Of a DNA stretch of 64,000 nt, positions 22,940 through 34,060 are shown one piece after another. Origin of the DNA: Microstegium vimineum (Eukaryota > Streptophyta > Magnoliopsida > Poales > Poaceae). Positions within the stretch are counted from its first letter, which is position 1, and the number at the start of each line of letters is the position of its first letter. The translations under genes were made by a program, and so were the position numbers. The stretch is from NCBI GenBank assembly GCA_022036555.1, contig CM039126.1, positions 11,266,079 through 11,330,078 on the forward strand. Reading direction: 5' to 3'. The notes under the pieces were generated by a model. The model saw only the letters and a program-made list of their open reading frames with translations. It was not told the DNA's origin and made no database searches.

Positions 22940-23664
22940 GAATCTCGAATCTTTACTCTAAACCAAGTCTGTAGCAACACACTTTTAGCTCCCACGCTTG
23001 GAGACTAAGATTCAATTTGTAACTGAGTATTAACAGTTTTCATGGTCAGCAAACCAAAGTAACTCCACTCCTTAACCATTTTTGCATTTGGAAATCTCAT
23101 GACATATTTATGTTCCCCAACCTGTCTTGCATTCGGCATTCCAATTCCAGGATACTGATCTAGCTAGGTTCATGAATTCCATCTCAATCTGCTTACCAGT
23201 TGCCTGACCACTTAACACAGTAAGTACAGCACAGCATTCTTTTTCCCTAGCAACTCGTGTGTCAATGTCACTCTTCTATGAAAAAAAAAACTTTGATCTT
23301 CTACTTGAGCTGCGCATAATTCAGGTTTAGTATTCCACGCAACACATCTCTTGCAATCATAAGTCACATGATTATGTAAACCACATATTTCACATAATAG
23401 TCTTCTACAATCTTTGGTTGCATGATTGAACAAACCACACACTTCACAGGCATTTTTTATCTGAGCATTCTGATTACTCTGAGCACCAATTTGATTATCA
23501 GAGGTAGCATCTTTCAGAGCATTACCTTGAATAGCAGAGTCTTCTTTTTTGTCACCCTCCAAGACCACCTTGATGGCATCTCCCTCAGCTTGTTTCTCAG
23601 ATTGCTGATCTCCATTGTCTTCGACATCAACTTGAGCAGATTGATCTTCTGTGATCCCATACAT
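22940..23664 (-). pseudogene. CCHC zinc-knuckle protein (grass DUF4283-type family), broken
   Basis: On the minus strand an acidic N-terminus is followed by two CX2CX4HX4C knuckles (CEVCGLFNHATKDC and CEICGLHNHVTYDC) and PELCAAQVEDQSFFF. The frame is then lost at a T10 run (23280-23289) and an extra base just after it. Homology resumes in another frame with EFMNLARSVSWNW, VMRFPNAKMVKEWSYF and VGAKSVLLQTWFRVK before fading near 22940. From memory this layout belongs to a large grass family of CCHC proteins that resemble retroelement gag or co-opted genes. Premature stops and indels make it a pseudogene. It shares its strand with the DUF1618 gene 1.1 kb upstream. Confidence 0.65.
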
Positions 23665-23734
23665 AATTTTGGCAAATACTATAGTACATTTTCTTTACCT
23701 GACTGTAATTGTTGCCGCGGAGAGTGCGTGATGA

Positions 23735-23893
23735 ACACTGTTAGCATCTAGAGAGATAATATGCTACCAGGACTCCAGGTGATATTCACACAAAATAGAC
23801 GACCTAGGATCAGACACTGTTAGCATCTAGAGAGATAATATGCTACCAGGACTCCAGGTGATATTCACACAAAATAGACGACCTAGGACCAGA
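23735..23893. repeat. 79-bp tandem duplication
   Basis: The units 23735-23813 and 23814-23892 differ visibly at only one position near the end (GGATCAGAC against GGACCAGAC), implying a recent duplication. Confidence 0.9.
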
Positions 23894-24652
23894 CGTGTGA
23901 GTAATTTGATCGATCAAGTTAGGAGGGACTGGAAATAAGATATGGTACATTAGATGTTCTCTGCAGTTGATGTTGATGTCATTCTGCAATTAAAGCTATC
24001 TGAAAGACAGAAACCGGATATATTGACTGGGCACTATGAGAAATTTGTGATTTTCAGTCAGAAGTGCATACACCATTTAGCCTAGCTTGAATCTGCAATC
24101 AACTGAACATGATGTGCTGATAAGCACTTCATCCAACAGGAAACATATTTGTTCTGGCTGAATTACCTTGTACTCTCACTCGATCCCAAGCAAATATCTG
24201 GATTCACCAAGCGAGCAAGTACAAACACCATTGAAGAATAATGCATGCCGTTGAGATAATAGGCTACCAGGACGAATATTCACACAAAATAGACAACCCA
24301 GGATCATACGTGTGAGTAATTTGATCGATCAATAAATAAGATATGGTACATCAGATATTCTCTGCAGTTGATGTTGATGTAATTCTGCAATTAAAGCTCT
24401 CTAAAAAACAGAAACCAGATACATTGACTGGGCACTATGAGAAATATGTGATTTTCAGTCAGAAGTGCATATCATTTAGACTAGCTTGAATCTGTAAACA
24501 ACTGAACATGATGCGCTGACAATCATTTCATCCAACAGGAAACATATTTGTTCTGGCTGAATTACCTAGTACTGTCACTCGATTCCCAAGCAAATATCTG
24601 GATTCATAAAGCGTGCAAGTACAAACACCATTGAAGAATAATGCATGTCGTT
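23832..24652. repeat. Tandem duplication of about 420 bp
   Basis: Unit 1 (23832-24252) and unit 2 (24253-24652) run colinearly from GAGATAAT to AATGCATG-CGTT. Unit 2 has small deletions and scattered substitutions. It lies directly downstream of the DUF1618 gene. It is older than the 79-bp duplication, which is nested at its left edge. Confidence 0.88.
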
Positions 24653-24810
24653 ACATAATAGATATGGAATTCTTGTCTCATTCCTCATAATAGCTTACTA
24701 CCCAGAACTTCCATCCTAACATTATTTAACACATCACATCAGCAAGCTCCTCCTACATCCCTAATTAGCCTACACTCAGCATGCCATCTCTTTGTGCAGA
24801 CATCCCATAT

Positions 24811-26400
24811 CTAGTTTGTTCCTCCTATCATCTCTAGATCACCATCGTCTGTCATACCACGAAGCATCTCAAGTCCAGGCTTCTTAGTCCTTGATGATGC
24901 TAGCAACAAACCTGGCCTCCTTTTCTGTTTTCCCAGTTTACCTGCACCCAACAAAATAGTAATTTGCCCTATGACAAACAAAGACAATAGACTGATATAG
25001 GCATGTGATGCAATCTTGAAAAAGGGAATATTACCTGGAGTGTTTTCGAGGTAGTTCGATGACCTGTATTGTGTATATGTGACATTTATGCCCACCATTC
25101 TCTCAGCTCCAAAGTGATCAGCTGCTTGCAGCGCGCCATCTCGCACGTTAATAGCCAGTACAAACGCTTTGTCGTCCCGGTGGTCAACTTTGGCCACAAC
25201 GTAGACCACATCGCCATCGAAGCTCAATATGGGGTGGCCTGTATGCAGATGTTGCAACGGTGGTAGAAAAGTATCATGCCCCAGCAGGTTAGACAGGGAA
25301 CCTGTAATGTGCGAAGCATCGATCTTGCCGTCCCTCTCCCAGTATCCCTCCCAAGCAGGGACAGAGCTGGCGTTGGTGTCCTTCCAGGTCCATGTAGTGA
25401 CTGTCCAGTTGTCGGAGACATATGTGCCATTGCTCTGCGACTCCGCCCTGACCTGAGTCTTATGCTCGACGCATCGGATGTGACCATCTTGGACAACTAC
25501 GTCACGAAACACACCCGCAGAGGCCTCTGACAGCAACATATCCTCGTCAGGCGCGGGCAGAGATATGTACTGGAGCTGCGGGCGGTTGGAGAGAACGTCG
25601 CAGAGCAGGATGCCTCGACAGAGGTCGACCCAGCCCATGACACCGCCGCCTAGCGTGACCACCTTGTGCGTCATGTGGTAGAAGAAGGCCAGGCCCGGAG
25701 ATGGCGCCATGGGTCCGAGCTGCAGCACCTCGGTGGTCCACTTCCCCTCTCTTGAGTCGAAACGGTGGAGATCGTACTGTGTGTAGTCACCCCTCCTGCC
25801 TTGGGAAACTTGGAGGCCGGCGATGACGTAGTGCTGCTGGGGCATGCAGTGGGGGCGCAGGGTGAGGCCGCCACCATCGTCACCATCGTCGCTGCAGCCA
25901 TCATCGCGACTCAGGAGGCCAACATTGCAGCGGGCGAAGTTAGAGGAGGGGTCAGGTTGCGGGAGGCGCGTGAGCGACGGCCGGCCGTGCATCATGGAGA
26001 GCGGTGCCCGGTAGACGAAGTAGTCCTGCAAGGTCGGCTCGTCGCAGTAGTAGGAGTTGCAGATTGCCGCTCTGAAGAAGATGAAGCCGTCGCAGGCGGC
26101 GAGGATGACGGGCTCCGTCCCGAAATCAGCCGGCTTGAGTGCGGGGCAGTGGACGCTGAGGTAGGAGACGCGAGGCGGGCGGGCGATGCCGAGAGTGGCT
26201 TGGATCTCTTGACCGCTCCTCGTGAAGTGCTTGGCTGTGGTAGCGTTTGTGCAGTCGGAGATATAACTCTTGAGATCGAGTAGCACCCAGCCACCGCCAC
26301 TGCTCGGAGCAGCGCCTGCTAGAGGTGGCGGAGAGAGGGAGGCGGGGAAGATTGTCACCCCGATCGGATTCCTCTCGATGAAATCCAAGGCGCCACCCAT
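24811..26400 (-). CDS. DUF1618-domain protein
   Basis: The biochemical role is unknown; DUF1618 genes form a large grass family, often with F-box-like neighbours. I take the Met at 26398-26400 as the start (MGGALDFIERNPIG); the frame is open further upstream but has no ATG before a stop near 26505. The N-terminal third carries GGWVLLDLKSYISD and VSYLSVHCPA. The DUF1618 core is GVMGWVDLCRGILLCDVL, then FRDVVVQDGHIRCVEH. The C-terminal half includes WTVTTWTWKD and GDVVYVVAKV. A GT-AG intron, 24942-25034 (93 nt), joins CCAG to GTAAACTGG; spliced length is about 498 residues, unspliced 529. The frame is otherwise unbroken in about 1.6 kb with high GC at its 5' end, typical of grass genes. This is the best candidate for a functional host gene here. 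Confidence 0.85.
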   Translation of the reverse strand: MGGALDFIERNPIGVTIFPASLSPPPLAGAAPSSGGGWVLLDLKSYISDCTNATTAKHFTRSGQEIQATLGIARPPRVSYLSVHCPALKPADFGTEPVILAACDGFIFFRAAICNSYYCDEPTLQDYFVYRAPLSMMHGRPSLTRLPQPDPSSNFARCNVGLLSRDDGCSDDGDDGGGLTLRPHCMPQQHYVIAGLQVSQGRRGDYTQYDLHRFDSREGKWTTEVLQLGPMAPSPGLAFFYHMTHKVVTLGGGVMGWVDLCRGILLCDVLSNRPQLQYISLPAPDEDMLLSEASAGVFRDVVVQDGHIRCVEHKTQVRAESQSNGTYVSDNWTVTTWTWKDTNASSVPAWEGYWERDGKIDASHITGSLSNLLGHDTFLPPLQHLHTGHPILSFDGDVVYVVAKVDHRDDKAFVLAINVRDGALQAADHFGAERMVGINVTYTQYRSSNYLENTPGNIPFFKIASHAYISLLSLFVIGQITILLGAGKLGKQKRRPGLLLASSRTKKPGLEMLRGMTDDGDLEMIGGTN

Positions 26401-26540
26401 ACCCTGGATTCTTTGCCCTTTCTCATCATCTGCAAATCCATGGCTAGTTGGGCCTCCGCCTCCCAATCTAGACCTTCCTCTTCCTCCATCACCGCCCGCC
26501 AAAAATCATCCTCCATCACCGCCCGCCAAAAATCATCATC
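26355..26540 (-). other. Upstream ORF overlapping the DUF1618 start, with a perfect 27-bp tandem repeat
   Basis: A 61-codon ORF starting with MDDDFWRAVM overlaps the DUF1618 start codon in another frame and ends at 26355. A 27-bp unit (26484-26510 and 26511-26537) duplicates nine residues (around DDFWRAVME). If transcribed it would reduce initiation at the DUF1618 Met. Alternatively, the region is simply 5' UTR repeat. Confidence 0.45.
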
Positions 26541-26858
26541 CATCAGCAATAGATATAGAGGGACTGATTGAATTCGATTCGGAAGCAATAACTGACTCCG
26601 GATTGGGAAAGAAGAGAGGGGACCGGAACCCTCTCGGCGGCTGAGTGGGAAGGAAGGGGAACGAGACTCGGCGGCGGCTGAGTGGGGCTGAGTGGATGAC
26701 CTCAGCCCTCACCTCGACAGATATCAACCGTCCGATGAGCAGTTTCTCGTTTTTCCGAACAGAGGCGACCAGCGTAAGGGATGGGTGGGCAGCTCTGTCC
26801 GGCGGGCCCATGCCTTAGAGCAACTTCGCCATTATTCTTTGGACGCTTTTCTTCCTAG

Positions 26859-27134
26859 GCTGTGTTTAGATTGTGATAAGTGGTAAACAAATTTTTTTAA
26901 ACTTTTTACATCCATGTTTAGATACAGTGAAACATTTTGCAAAATGTAAGAGAAAGATAGGTCTGGTACGCGCAACGATGCAAAATATTTTAGTTTTTTG
27001 TGTGTTGGGTGCCAAATGCAAAATATTTTGGGGAGCTACTTTTTACAAAATTTGATACCCCTATTTAGTTCAATTTACAAAAAAGTAGCCTAAAACATAA
27101 AATTTTTTTACAAAATGGAGTAACTAAACAGGGC
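26859..27134. mobile_element. Tourist-like MITE (about 276 bp)
   Basis: The ends GGCTGTGTTTAG and CTAAACAGGGC are imperfect inverted copies with the TGTTTAG core of a common grass MITE group. Flanks TAG and TAA could be a decayed TWA target duplication. The interior is AT-rich with internal complementarity (ATTTTGCAAAAT-like runs). It lies in the promoter side of the DUF1618 gene. Confidence 0.5.
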
Positions 27135-27187
27135 TAATAAAAAGAAAACAAAGCATGTCAACGATCCTCGAGAATTTGTTGCGGTAC

Positions 27188-27334
27188 TCAAAGGTCCTAA
27201 TCCAAAGCTAGAGTGGGGGTGAATAGCCTAAATCGAAATCTCAAAACAAACTCAATAACAAGTTAGATAACAATGAAGCGAAGCTAGACTTGCACTAGCC
27301 TACTAGAGGATGCAAAGCCTCCTATCCACTATTG
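27188..27334 (-). repeat. Remnant of the 3' LTR of Sirevirus F
   Basis: Aligns with the last about 145 bp of the 5' LTR (28292-28435). It joins the gag zinc-knuckle region directly at about 27334, marking a large internal deletion. The same family end is seen on the opposite strand at 5762-5898. Confidence 0.8.
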
Positions 27335-28234
27335 TAAGGATAATGAGCAATGAGATGATCAAAGTTTCCACACTTGAAGCACTTCCTTGGTTCATCATAG
27401 TTCTTGGTGAAAGTCCTCTTTCTTCTTGCACCATAGCCCTTCTTCTTCATGAATCTTCCAAATTTCCTCATAAAGAGTCATTTCCTCTTCATCAAGATCA
27501 CTAGCACTTTGGTCTTTACTTTCACTAGATTCTTCAATCTTGCTCTTGCCCTTGCTCTTGTGTGATGATGTAGCTTTGAATGCTACACTCTTCTTCTTCT
27601 CATCCTTCTTGTCTTCCCTCTTGACATCTTCTTCCTTGTTCTCCCGATATGTATCTTGAGTCATCACATTCCCCAAGACTTGATTTGGAGTCATGGTGTC
27701 TAGCCCACTTCTCACAATCAAGGTCACAAGTGTGTCAAACCGGGATGGAAGACATCTCAAGAACTTGTGAGAGAAGTCCTTGTCCTCAACCTTCTCACCA
27801 AGAGCCGTGAGATCATTGACTAGCACTTGAAGCCTATGGAACATCTCCGGCACATTTTCACCATCCTTCATCTTGAAGCTAGCAAACTTCTTCTTGAGAA
27901 TATATGTCTTGGCTCCCTTGACGGCTTGAATGCCTTCAAATGATTCTTCAAGCTTATTCCAAGCCTCATGAGCACTCTCTAGATTCTTGATTTGCTCAAA
28001 GACTTTCTCATCAAGAGCTTCATGGATGGCACTAAGAGCAATGTCATTGTGTTGCAACTTCTCTTCCTCTTGTGGAGTTGGAGCTTCCACATTGGCAACC
28101 TCAAACTTCTTGTCCACCACAAGCCACACTTTCCGGCTAATTGACTTGATGTGTGCGGTCATCTTGACCTTCCAATAACCATAGTTGGAACCATCAAATC
28201 TTGGTGGTTTCTTCATGTTGTTGATATGAGCCAT
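27335..28234 (-). pseudogene. gag of Sirevirus F
   Basis: This capsid-type gag begins at a Met (28232-28234) shortly after the primer site. It reads KPPRFDGSNYGYWKVKM, AHEAWNKLEESFEG and PEMFHRLQVLVNDL, the standard plant Copia gag (UBN2-type) fold. A Lys/Glu/Ser-rich linker follows. A one-base loss near MTLYEE (about 27465) shifts the frame. In the shifted frame the CCHC knuckle CFKCGNFDHLIAHYP appears, with its last Cys changed to Tyr, just before the deletion junction at 27334. Protease, integrase and RT are gone. Confidence 0.85.
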
Positions 28235-28277
28235 GATCACACCGTAGGTTGTTAAGCCTCAAATCAACGGTGTACTA

Positions 28278-28289
28278 GCTCTGATACCA
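28278..28289 (-). promoter_or_regulatory. Primer binding site of Sirevirus F
   Basis: The minus strand reads TGGTATCAGAGC two bases after the LTR end. This is the standard initiator-Met tRNA site of plant Copia elements. Confidence 0.9.
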
Positions 28290-28291
28290 CT

Positions 28292-29614
28292 TGTAAGGTC
28301 CTAATCCAAGGCTAGAGGGGGGTGAATAGCCTAAATCAAAATCTCAAGACAAACTCAGCAACAAGTTAGATAGCAATGAAGCGAAGCTAGACTTGCACTA
28401 GCCTACTAGAGGATGCAAAACCTCCTATCCACAATTGCTATCCTAATATAGCTCTAAATACAACCAATGCCTACTCAATTCTAGTAGCCATCTAGGCACA
28501 ACCTAATATACTAAACAAGTATGAATAAGGGAATGCGAAGATGGGAAGAGTGATTATACCGCCGTGTCGAGGTAATGAGCCAATCAAGTGAACTCCAAGC
28601 AATTCAATCAATCACAATGATGAACAAGAGGTTTACACTTGATTTTTCACCCGAGGTTCACTAGTTTACTAACTAGCTACATCCTCGTTGTGTCGGCTCA
28701 CTCACTTGGAGGTTCACGAGCTAATTGGCATCACACGTACGCCAAACCCGTCACCGGTTACCGCACAACCAACACAAAATGAGGGCACTCCAAGACACGC
28801 GCAATCCACTAGAGTTACCTTTGCGATCTCCCTCGGGGAAGGCACAAGAACCCCTCACAATCACCACTTGTGGTTGACGAAGCACAATCACCAAGTTTCT
28901 CGAATCCACACCGCTTGCTCCAAATCGTTTAGGTGCTGGCAATCACCAAGAGTAACAAGAAACTAGCAGCGGTATCAACTCCTAAGTGCCACTAAGATGA
29001 ACTCACTTCATGCAATACACTAGGACACTCAAATCTCTCAAATAGAGGATCAATTGACTAAGAGATGAGTGGGAGTGTGTGCAACAAGCTTCTCAAGTGT
29101 ATGCAATATCAGAATGAGCAAGAGAGCTGCCTTGAACCGCCACACACCCTTTTATAGCTCCCTCAAAGGAACTAGCCGTTATGCACTTAGGCTTCTGAAA
29201 ACGTGACCGTCGGACCACTTGTCACCACCGTCGGACCATAGCGCCTGGTCCGACGCTTTGAAAATCAGACTGTTGGCGCGCAGAACTAGCCACCGTCGGA
29301 CCACCTCTATTGGTATGGAGGCCTGGTCCGACGCCTTGTTCGACGCTTTGGCCTCAGCCAAAGTCGGAATACAGTAAGCACCTGGCCTTCGGACCACACC
29401 GTCGGACTACCTCTCTGGACTATGCCGTCTGGTCCGGAGCCTCCACCGAGCTTCGACGATTTTATGCAGGGAGTACCCGAGCTTCGGACCTCACCGTCGG
29501 ACTCGACCATTGGACCATGCAGACTGGTCCGACGCTTGTCTTGAACTTCTGCTGAGCCTGAACTGAGCCACCGGACCATTCGCCTATGGTCCGACGCTCT
29601 TCTATATGCCCGCC
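28292..29614 (-). repeat. 5' LTR of Sirevirus F, distal part
   Basis: This is the U5/R and part of the U3 region of an LTR of about 1.87 kb. A TATA box reads GCTATAAAAGGG on the minus strand near 29147-29158. Upstream of it (29208-29600) lies a cluster of CGTCGGACCA / TGGTCCGACG motifs in both orientations. The Tekay/Del element is inserted at 29614/29615 within this cluster. Confidence 0.85.
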
Positions 29615-32600
29615 TGTGACACCCTGTGTCAAGCTTGCATTAGGATCATCATTAGCCACTAAGCACATCATTTCATTGCATTCATGTTTGCATATGCTAT
29701 CATTCCATGTGTGTGTTTATGTGTTTTGAAACTAGAATTGAATAGGTGTTTTGTGCTTAATCTTGTGTTTAATCTGTTTAGTTAAACCTTGCTTTGCTTA
29801 GAGTAAAAGTGTGGTTTGTTTATGTTTAGTTACCCTGCTTAGTTTTATCAAATAAAAGAAAATGGAAAAGGAAATCAGAATCGAGACAGGCCGAGCAGCA
29901 CCCCTCGACCTCGACCCCCGCTCGATAGAAAGGTGACGGACCGAGGGTCTGAGCGAACGACCCCGGGCCAGAGACTCGACCGAGCCAGAGGCTCGATCGG
30001 CCAGTCGATCGACACCCCCCCTCGACTTCTACCCCTCGACTTCGACCCCTCGAAGTTACGAACCGAGGCTTGGACGAACGACCCCGCATGGAAGGCTCGA
30101 CCGAGTCGGAGGCTCGATCAGCCGATCGACCCTACCCTCGATATCGACCCTTTTCCCGCGCCCTCGCTCGCATGCACGTGTCGCGCACGCTCGCGCGCAC
30201 TCACCCGACCGCGGCTGAGCCGTACGTCGGAGTCATCCGCCGCGTGGCCGACGATGCCTGACCGCGGAAGTGGAACACGCCATCGCCGCCGCTTCGGCAC
30301 TGCGCCGACATCGCTGTCGCCGCTCGCTCTGTCTCACTCGAATCCGAGTTAACGGCGCTAAGACCAAGTCGGCACCGTTTTCCCCCGCCGCTGACGCTCT
30401 GCTTCCCCGTCGCAGACCTGCCAGCCACCCTGCCGCGCGCCGCGCCGTCGTTTCGTAGTAACGCCGCCGCAGTGCCGCGTCCGATCAGCGTCCCGCCTTG
30501 TCTCTTTCGCAATCAAGCGCGAATCCGCGCTAACGGCGCGTCGACCAAGTCTTGCTCTGCGCCGCTCGCCGCGAACACGCCAGCGCCACTGCCACCGCCG
30601 CACCATCGCGTCACGTCCCCTCTGGTCGCGTCGGTCGGCCATGACCATGCCAAGAGGAGCGCCTATACCTCCTCCACCTCCCACACTCATCCACACTCAT
30701 TCGCTCTCGCAATCGCTCGCAGTTCTCTGATCTTCTTCGCACCGAGAGTTCCGAGCACCGCAAGCGCCCCTTCTCAAATACACCACCACCCTAGTTTCTC
30801 TGCTCAATCCTTCTCGCACTAGCCTTCACCTTTGCCCCGCACACACGCTGCTCGCCTCTATTTCACCAGCCGTGGACTCCAATCGCCGGAACGTTCCCAC
30901 CGTTCTTCGACTCCGAGTCGCCACCGCACCGATCAACCAGCGTTCACCGTTCGCCGTCTCGTCTCCGACGCCTCCATCTTCGTGGAAGCTTCACCAGAGA
31001 TAGCCGAGGTGAGAACGTCATTCCTGTAGCTTCAGTTCGACCCATGTCATCTCAGCACCGTTGGTCGTGAGCCATTGCCGCCGCCGCAGAGCTTGCACGT
31101 GGCCAAGGTTCCACAGAGCCTCTCTGGCTCAGCTAGCCCTCGAGCCGTACTCACCACAACACCACGATGCTCACGCACCCCAGCGTCGAGCCTCACTTCG
31201 CCGGTGATCGCTTCGCCGCGTAACACCGCCGAGCTGCACCGCCACCGCACACTGTCGACCCCTCCTCACGGTCACGCCAGTTCAACCAACACCACCAGTG
31301 GATGCGCGTAGTCATCCCGAGCCTAGCACAACCAACCCCGCTGCCGAAGACTTCACCACCGGCGAAAACACGTCGATCCGCACCGTCCTCTGTTTCCGAT
31401 CGACGGTGGATGGACCTCGAGTAATCGAGGGTCATGCCCGTCAGTTGCCTCGAGCGCCTCTGCATTCCTCGAGCCCGTTCCCGAAATGATTTCCTATTCT
31501 ATTTTCAGTTGTATGCCATGCTTGTTTGTTATATCTAGAGTTGGTAAAATCTTGTTGCTAGTTTCTGTTTAAGTTATAGCATGTTTTATCTTGCTAGCTA
31601 GTAGCTGTAGCCCTAGTAGCGTTGTGGTAGTTCTTTTGGGTATATGCTTAGAATCTCTGTTAGTGTGTTAAATCCTATTCGAGCATCATCCCTGCACCAT
31701 TCAGTTATTCATTTATGCATTGCAATCATTTAGGATCCGTGGAGGAACATCAGGAGCTCACAGAGACCAAAGTCCAGGAGGTACAGGAGTTGTACGAGGA
31801 GTACCACGAGCTCGACACTAACCTTCCTGAGTGCCCTGACCACCAACCCTCCACCTTCTCTCAAGGCAAGCCTCGGAGCATTCTTAAGCCTCCCAGTATT
31901 TACAAATTAATCTACTTGAGTATTTTATACTGTGATGCATTAGGTGATAGGAGTTGTTTGAATCCCAAATTGATGCATTACCTTCCTTGATTATTGTTTT
32001 ACCTACCTTGTTACCCTGTTAATAAGAAGTAAAAGCAACCGCTTAGCATGCTTAGAAAAAATGGTTACCTTTCTTTTTATGTTTCGTATTATCCCTTGTG
32101 GGTAATACTATCACGGTCGGCTATAGTTGCTATCGTGGAAAGAACCTATGGTAGTAATGAAATACGGTCAACTAGAAGGCAAGTGCACCAAGTGGTCAAG
32201 ACTTGGGGGCAGTCTGTCCGTTGGATCGTGTAGGTTTGTACACGATGGTGGCCCTCTTACATCTTTGAATGCGCCCTTTCGCATAGGAGCCATTGTGAGT
32301 ATCGACCCCGAAGCCGAGTAAACACTGTCCGGGCCGGAGCTCAATCTGTTGTGAGCACCCTCTAGATTGTAGATATGATCTGCCCCGTGGTGGCCATCTA
32401 TTTTCTACAATTGGGTGGACCAATGCGAGCCCGCGTCGATTACCACCTGGACTTTGTTGAGCGGTAACCTAATGCTGACTCGACGGGGAAAGTATGGGTG
32501 TGTGTTAAAGGTAATCTTACCAGCTGGTGTATATCGATTCGAATTGCCGCCCCCCACTGGATATGGAGGATTATGCTGAGCTTCACCACGATACAACTCC

Positions 32601-33318
32601 ATGTGACACCTTAATGGTTCTACTAAAATATTGATGAAGGAACTGGATATATGTTACTATATTGTTTGAGTAGTTCAAGTGAGTGCTCTAGTATAGATGC
32701 AATAACCTAGAGATAATTAGTAGGATAAAAGATGACTGCTCACCGCATCATTAAAGTAAACTCCTTTAAGTTAAGCATTTCCGCAAAATAAAGCTTACCC
32801 AACTCCAGATACAGCCATGCATATCCTTAGAGTCTTTATTTTCAGTAAAACAGGTAAGTCTAGTTGATTACATTCCCGTACTCAGGGTTTTATCCCGTTT
32901 GTTGCAGATGGCCAAGTATACTTCGGCTATTGTAAGCACTGTCTCTATCCTGTGGACAAGGTCTTCTACAAGCTCATCTTTTGCTGTTGTCGGACCTGAC
33001 GTTGTGGGCACCCCTGTCTTTTAAAACTTCCAGTTCAGTTTCAAACAATGTTTTATTTGGCCACAGGTGTTGTGGCGTAAGTACTACTTTTATTTGGAAC
33101 GAAGTGTTGTAATAACTTTATTTCGTACTTTAAGTATTTTCGGTTGATTTTTGGCTCGTTCGAATATGTATCCCTGAATGTACGCGATCCTGAGTTGATG
33201 TAAGAAATCCTTCGAGATTTCCGGACTACCGGGATTATATGGGCTCAAGTGTTCCAAGTGGTAGTTAAATCAGCTACCTTAGCACTTGATCTCTTATAAT
33301 TTGGGCGGTTCCGTCACA
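29615..33318 (+). repeat. 5' LTR of the Tekay/Del element
   Basis: 3704 bp, AT-rich at both ends with a GC-rich block at about 29885-31480. That block contains long frames repeated in both LTRs, but they shift between copies and show no domain. A direct repeat of about 75 bp with a 121-bp period (29941-30016 and 30063-30133) carries GGCTCGATC and the perfect palindrome GTCGATCGAC. Confidence 0.92.
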
Positions 33319-33320
33319 GC

Positions 33321-33332
33321 TGGTATCGGAGC
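33321..33332 (+). promoter_or_regulatory. Primer binding site of the Tekay/Del element
   Basis: TGGTATCGGAGC, two bases after the 5' LTR, is the initiator-Met tRNA site with one substitution from the usual TGGTATCAGAGC. Confidence 0.85.
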
Positions 33333-34060
33333 ATTGTTCAGGTATCTTCATTCGTTTGAGCAACTTTCTCAACAAAACTGGTATTTTCAAAACTATTTTT
33401 ATAAACTACTTTTGAAACTTGGGTGCTAGAGTCTAGTCCTTAAGCCCTATACTAGGAAATCAGGTGGCTTAGTTATACTAACTTGGTTCAGGGTTTGCTC
33501 ATGCTGGGTCTTTGTAATTTGCCGGGATATCATTCTTGGGAAGAATGATACTAGGTTCGAAAATTGCATTAAAATTATTTGTGAGATGTGAGAGTAGACC
33601 TTCCAACCGTTGGTCAAGGGAAGTGATATCTTGATACTTAAGGGTATGCGAGCTTTCACGTAGACATATCTGAGAAGTATGAAATGCTAGGTGGGTTTTC
33701 CGAGCTTGGTGCATAAGGTTTTGGTATCTAACTGGTACGTACTTGGTACATATCAGGAAGTGCCCGGTGATTTTCTGCATTGGGTTTTGTTCTTTGGGCT
33801 GAAATGAATTTTCTGCAGGTACACTAACTACGCAACCGTGTAGAGCGAATAACTGCGTAATGAGAGATCGTCTTGCCACCGACTAGAACGTTAGGACTCA
33901 CGAGTCATTCTAGTTGAGTGAGAACGTAGTTACGATCATGCATCATGTTTATATTCTTGTATCATGTCATCCCTCCCCTTAAATTGTAATCATCCCCTTT
34001 TGATAAAAATGACCAACTTAATATCTATCTCACGAGAGTCGAAACCCCATTTTTCTTCAG

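Noticed and set aside
30270..31311. Long open frames in the GC-rich part of the Tekay/Del LTR (also at 40502-41542)
   Set aside because: The same DNA occurs in both LTRs, the frames shorten or shift between copies, composition is low in complexity, and no domain is visible. Treated as U3 sequence, not genes.
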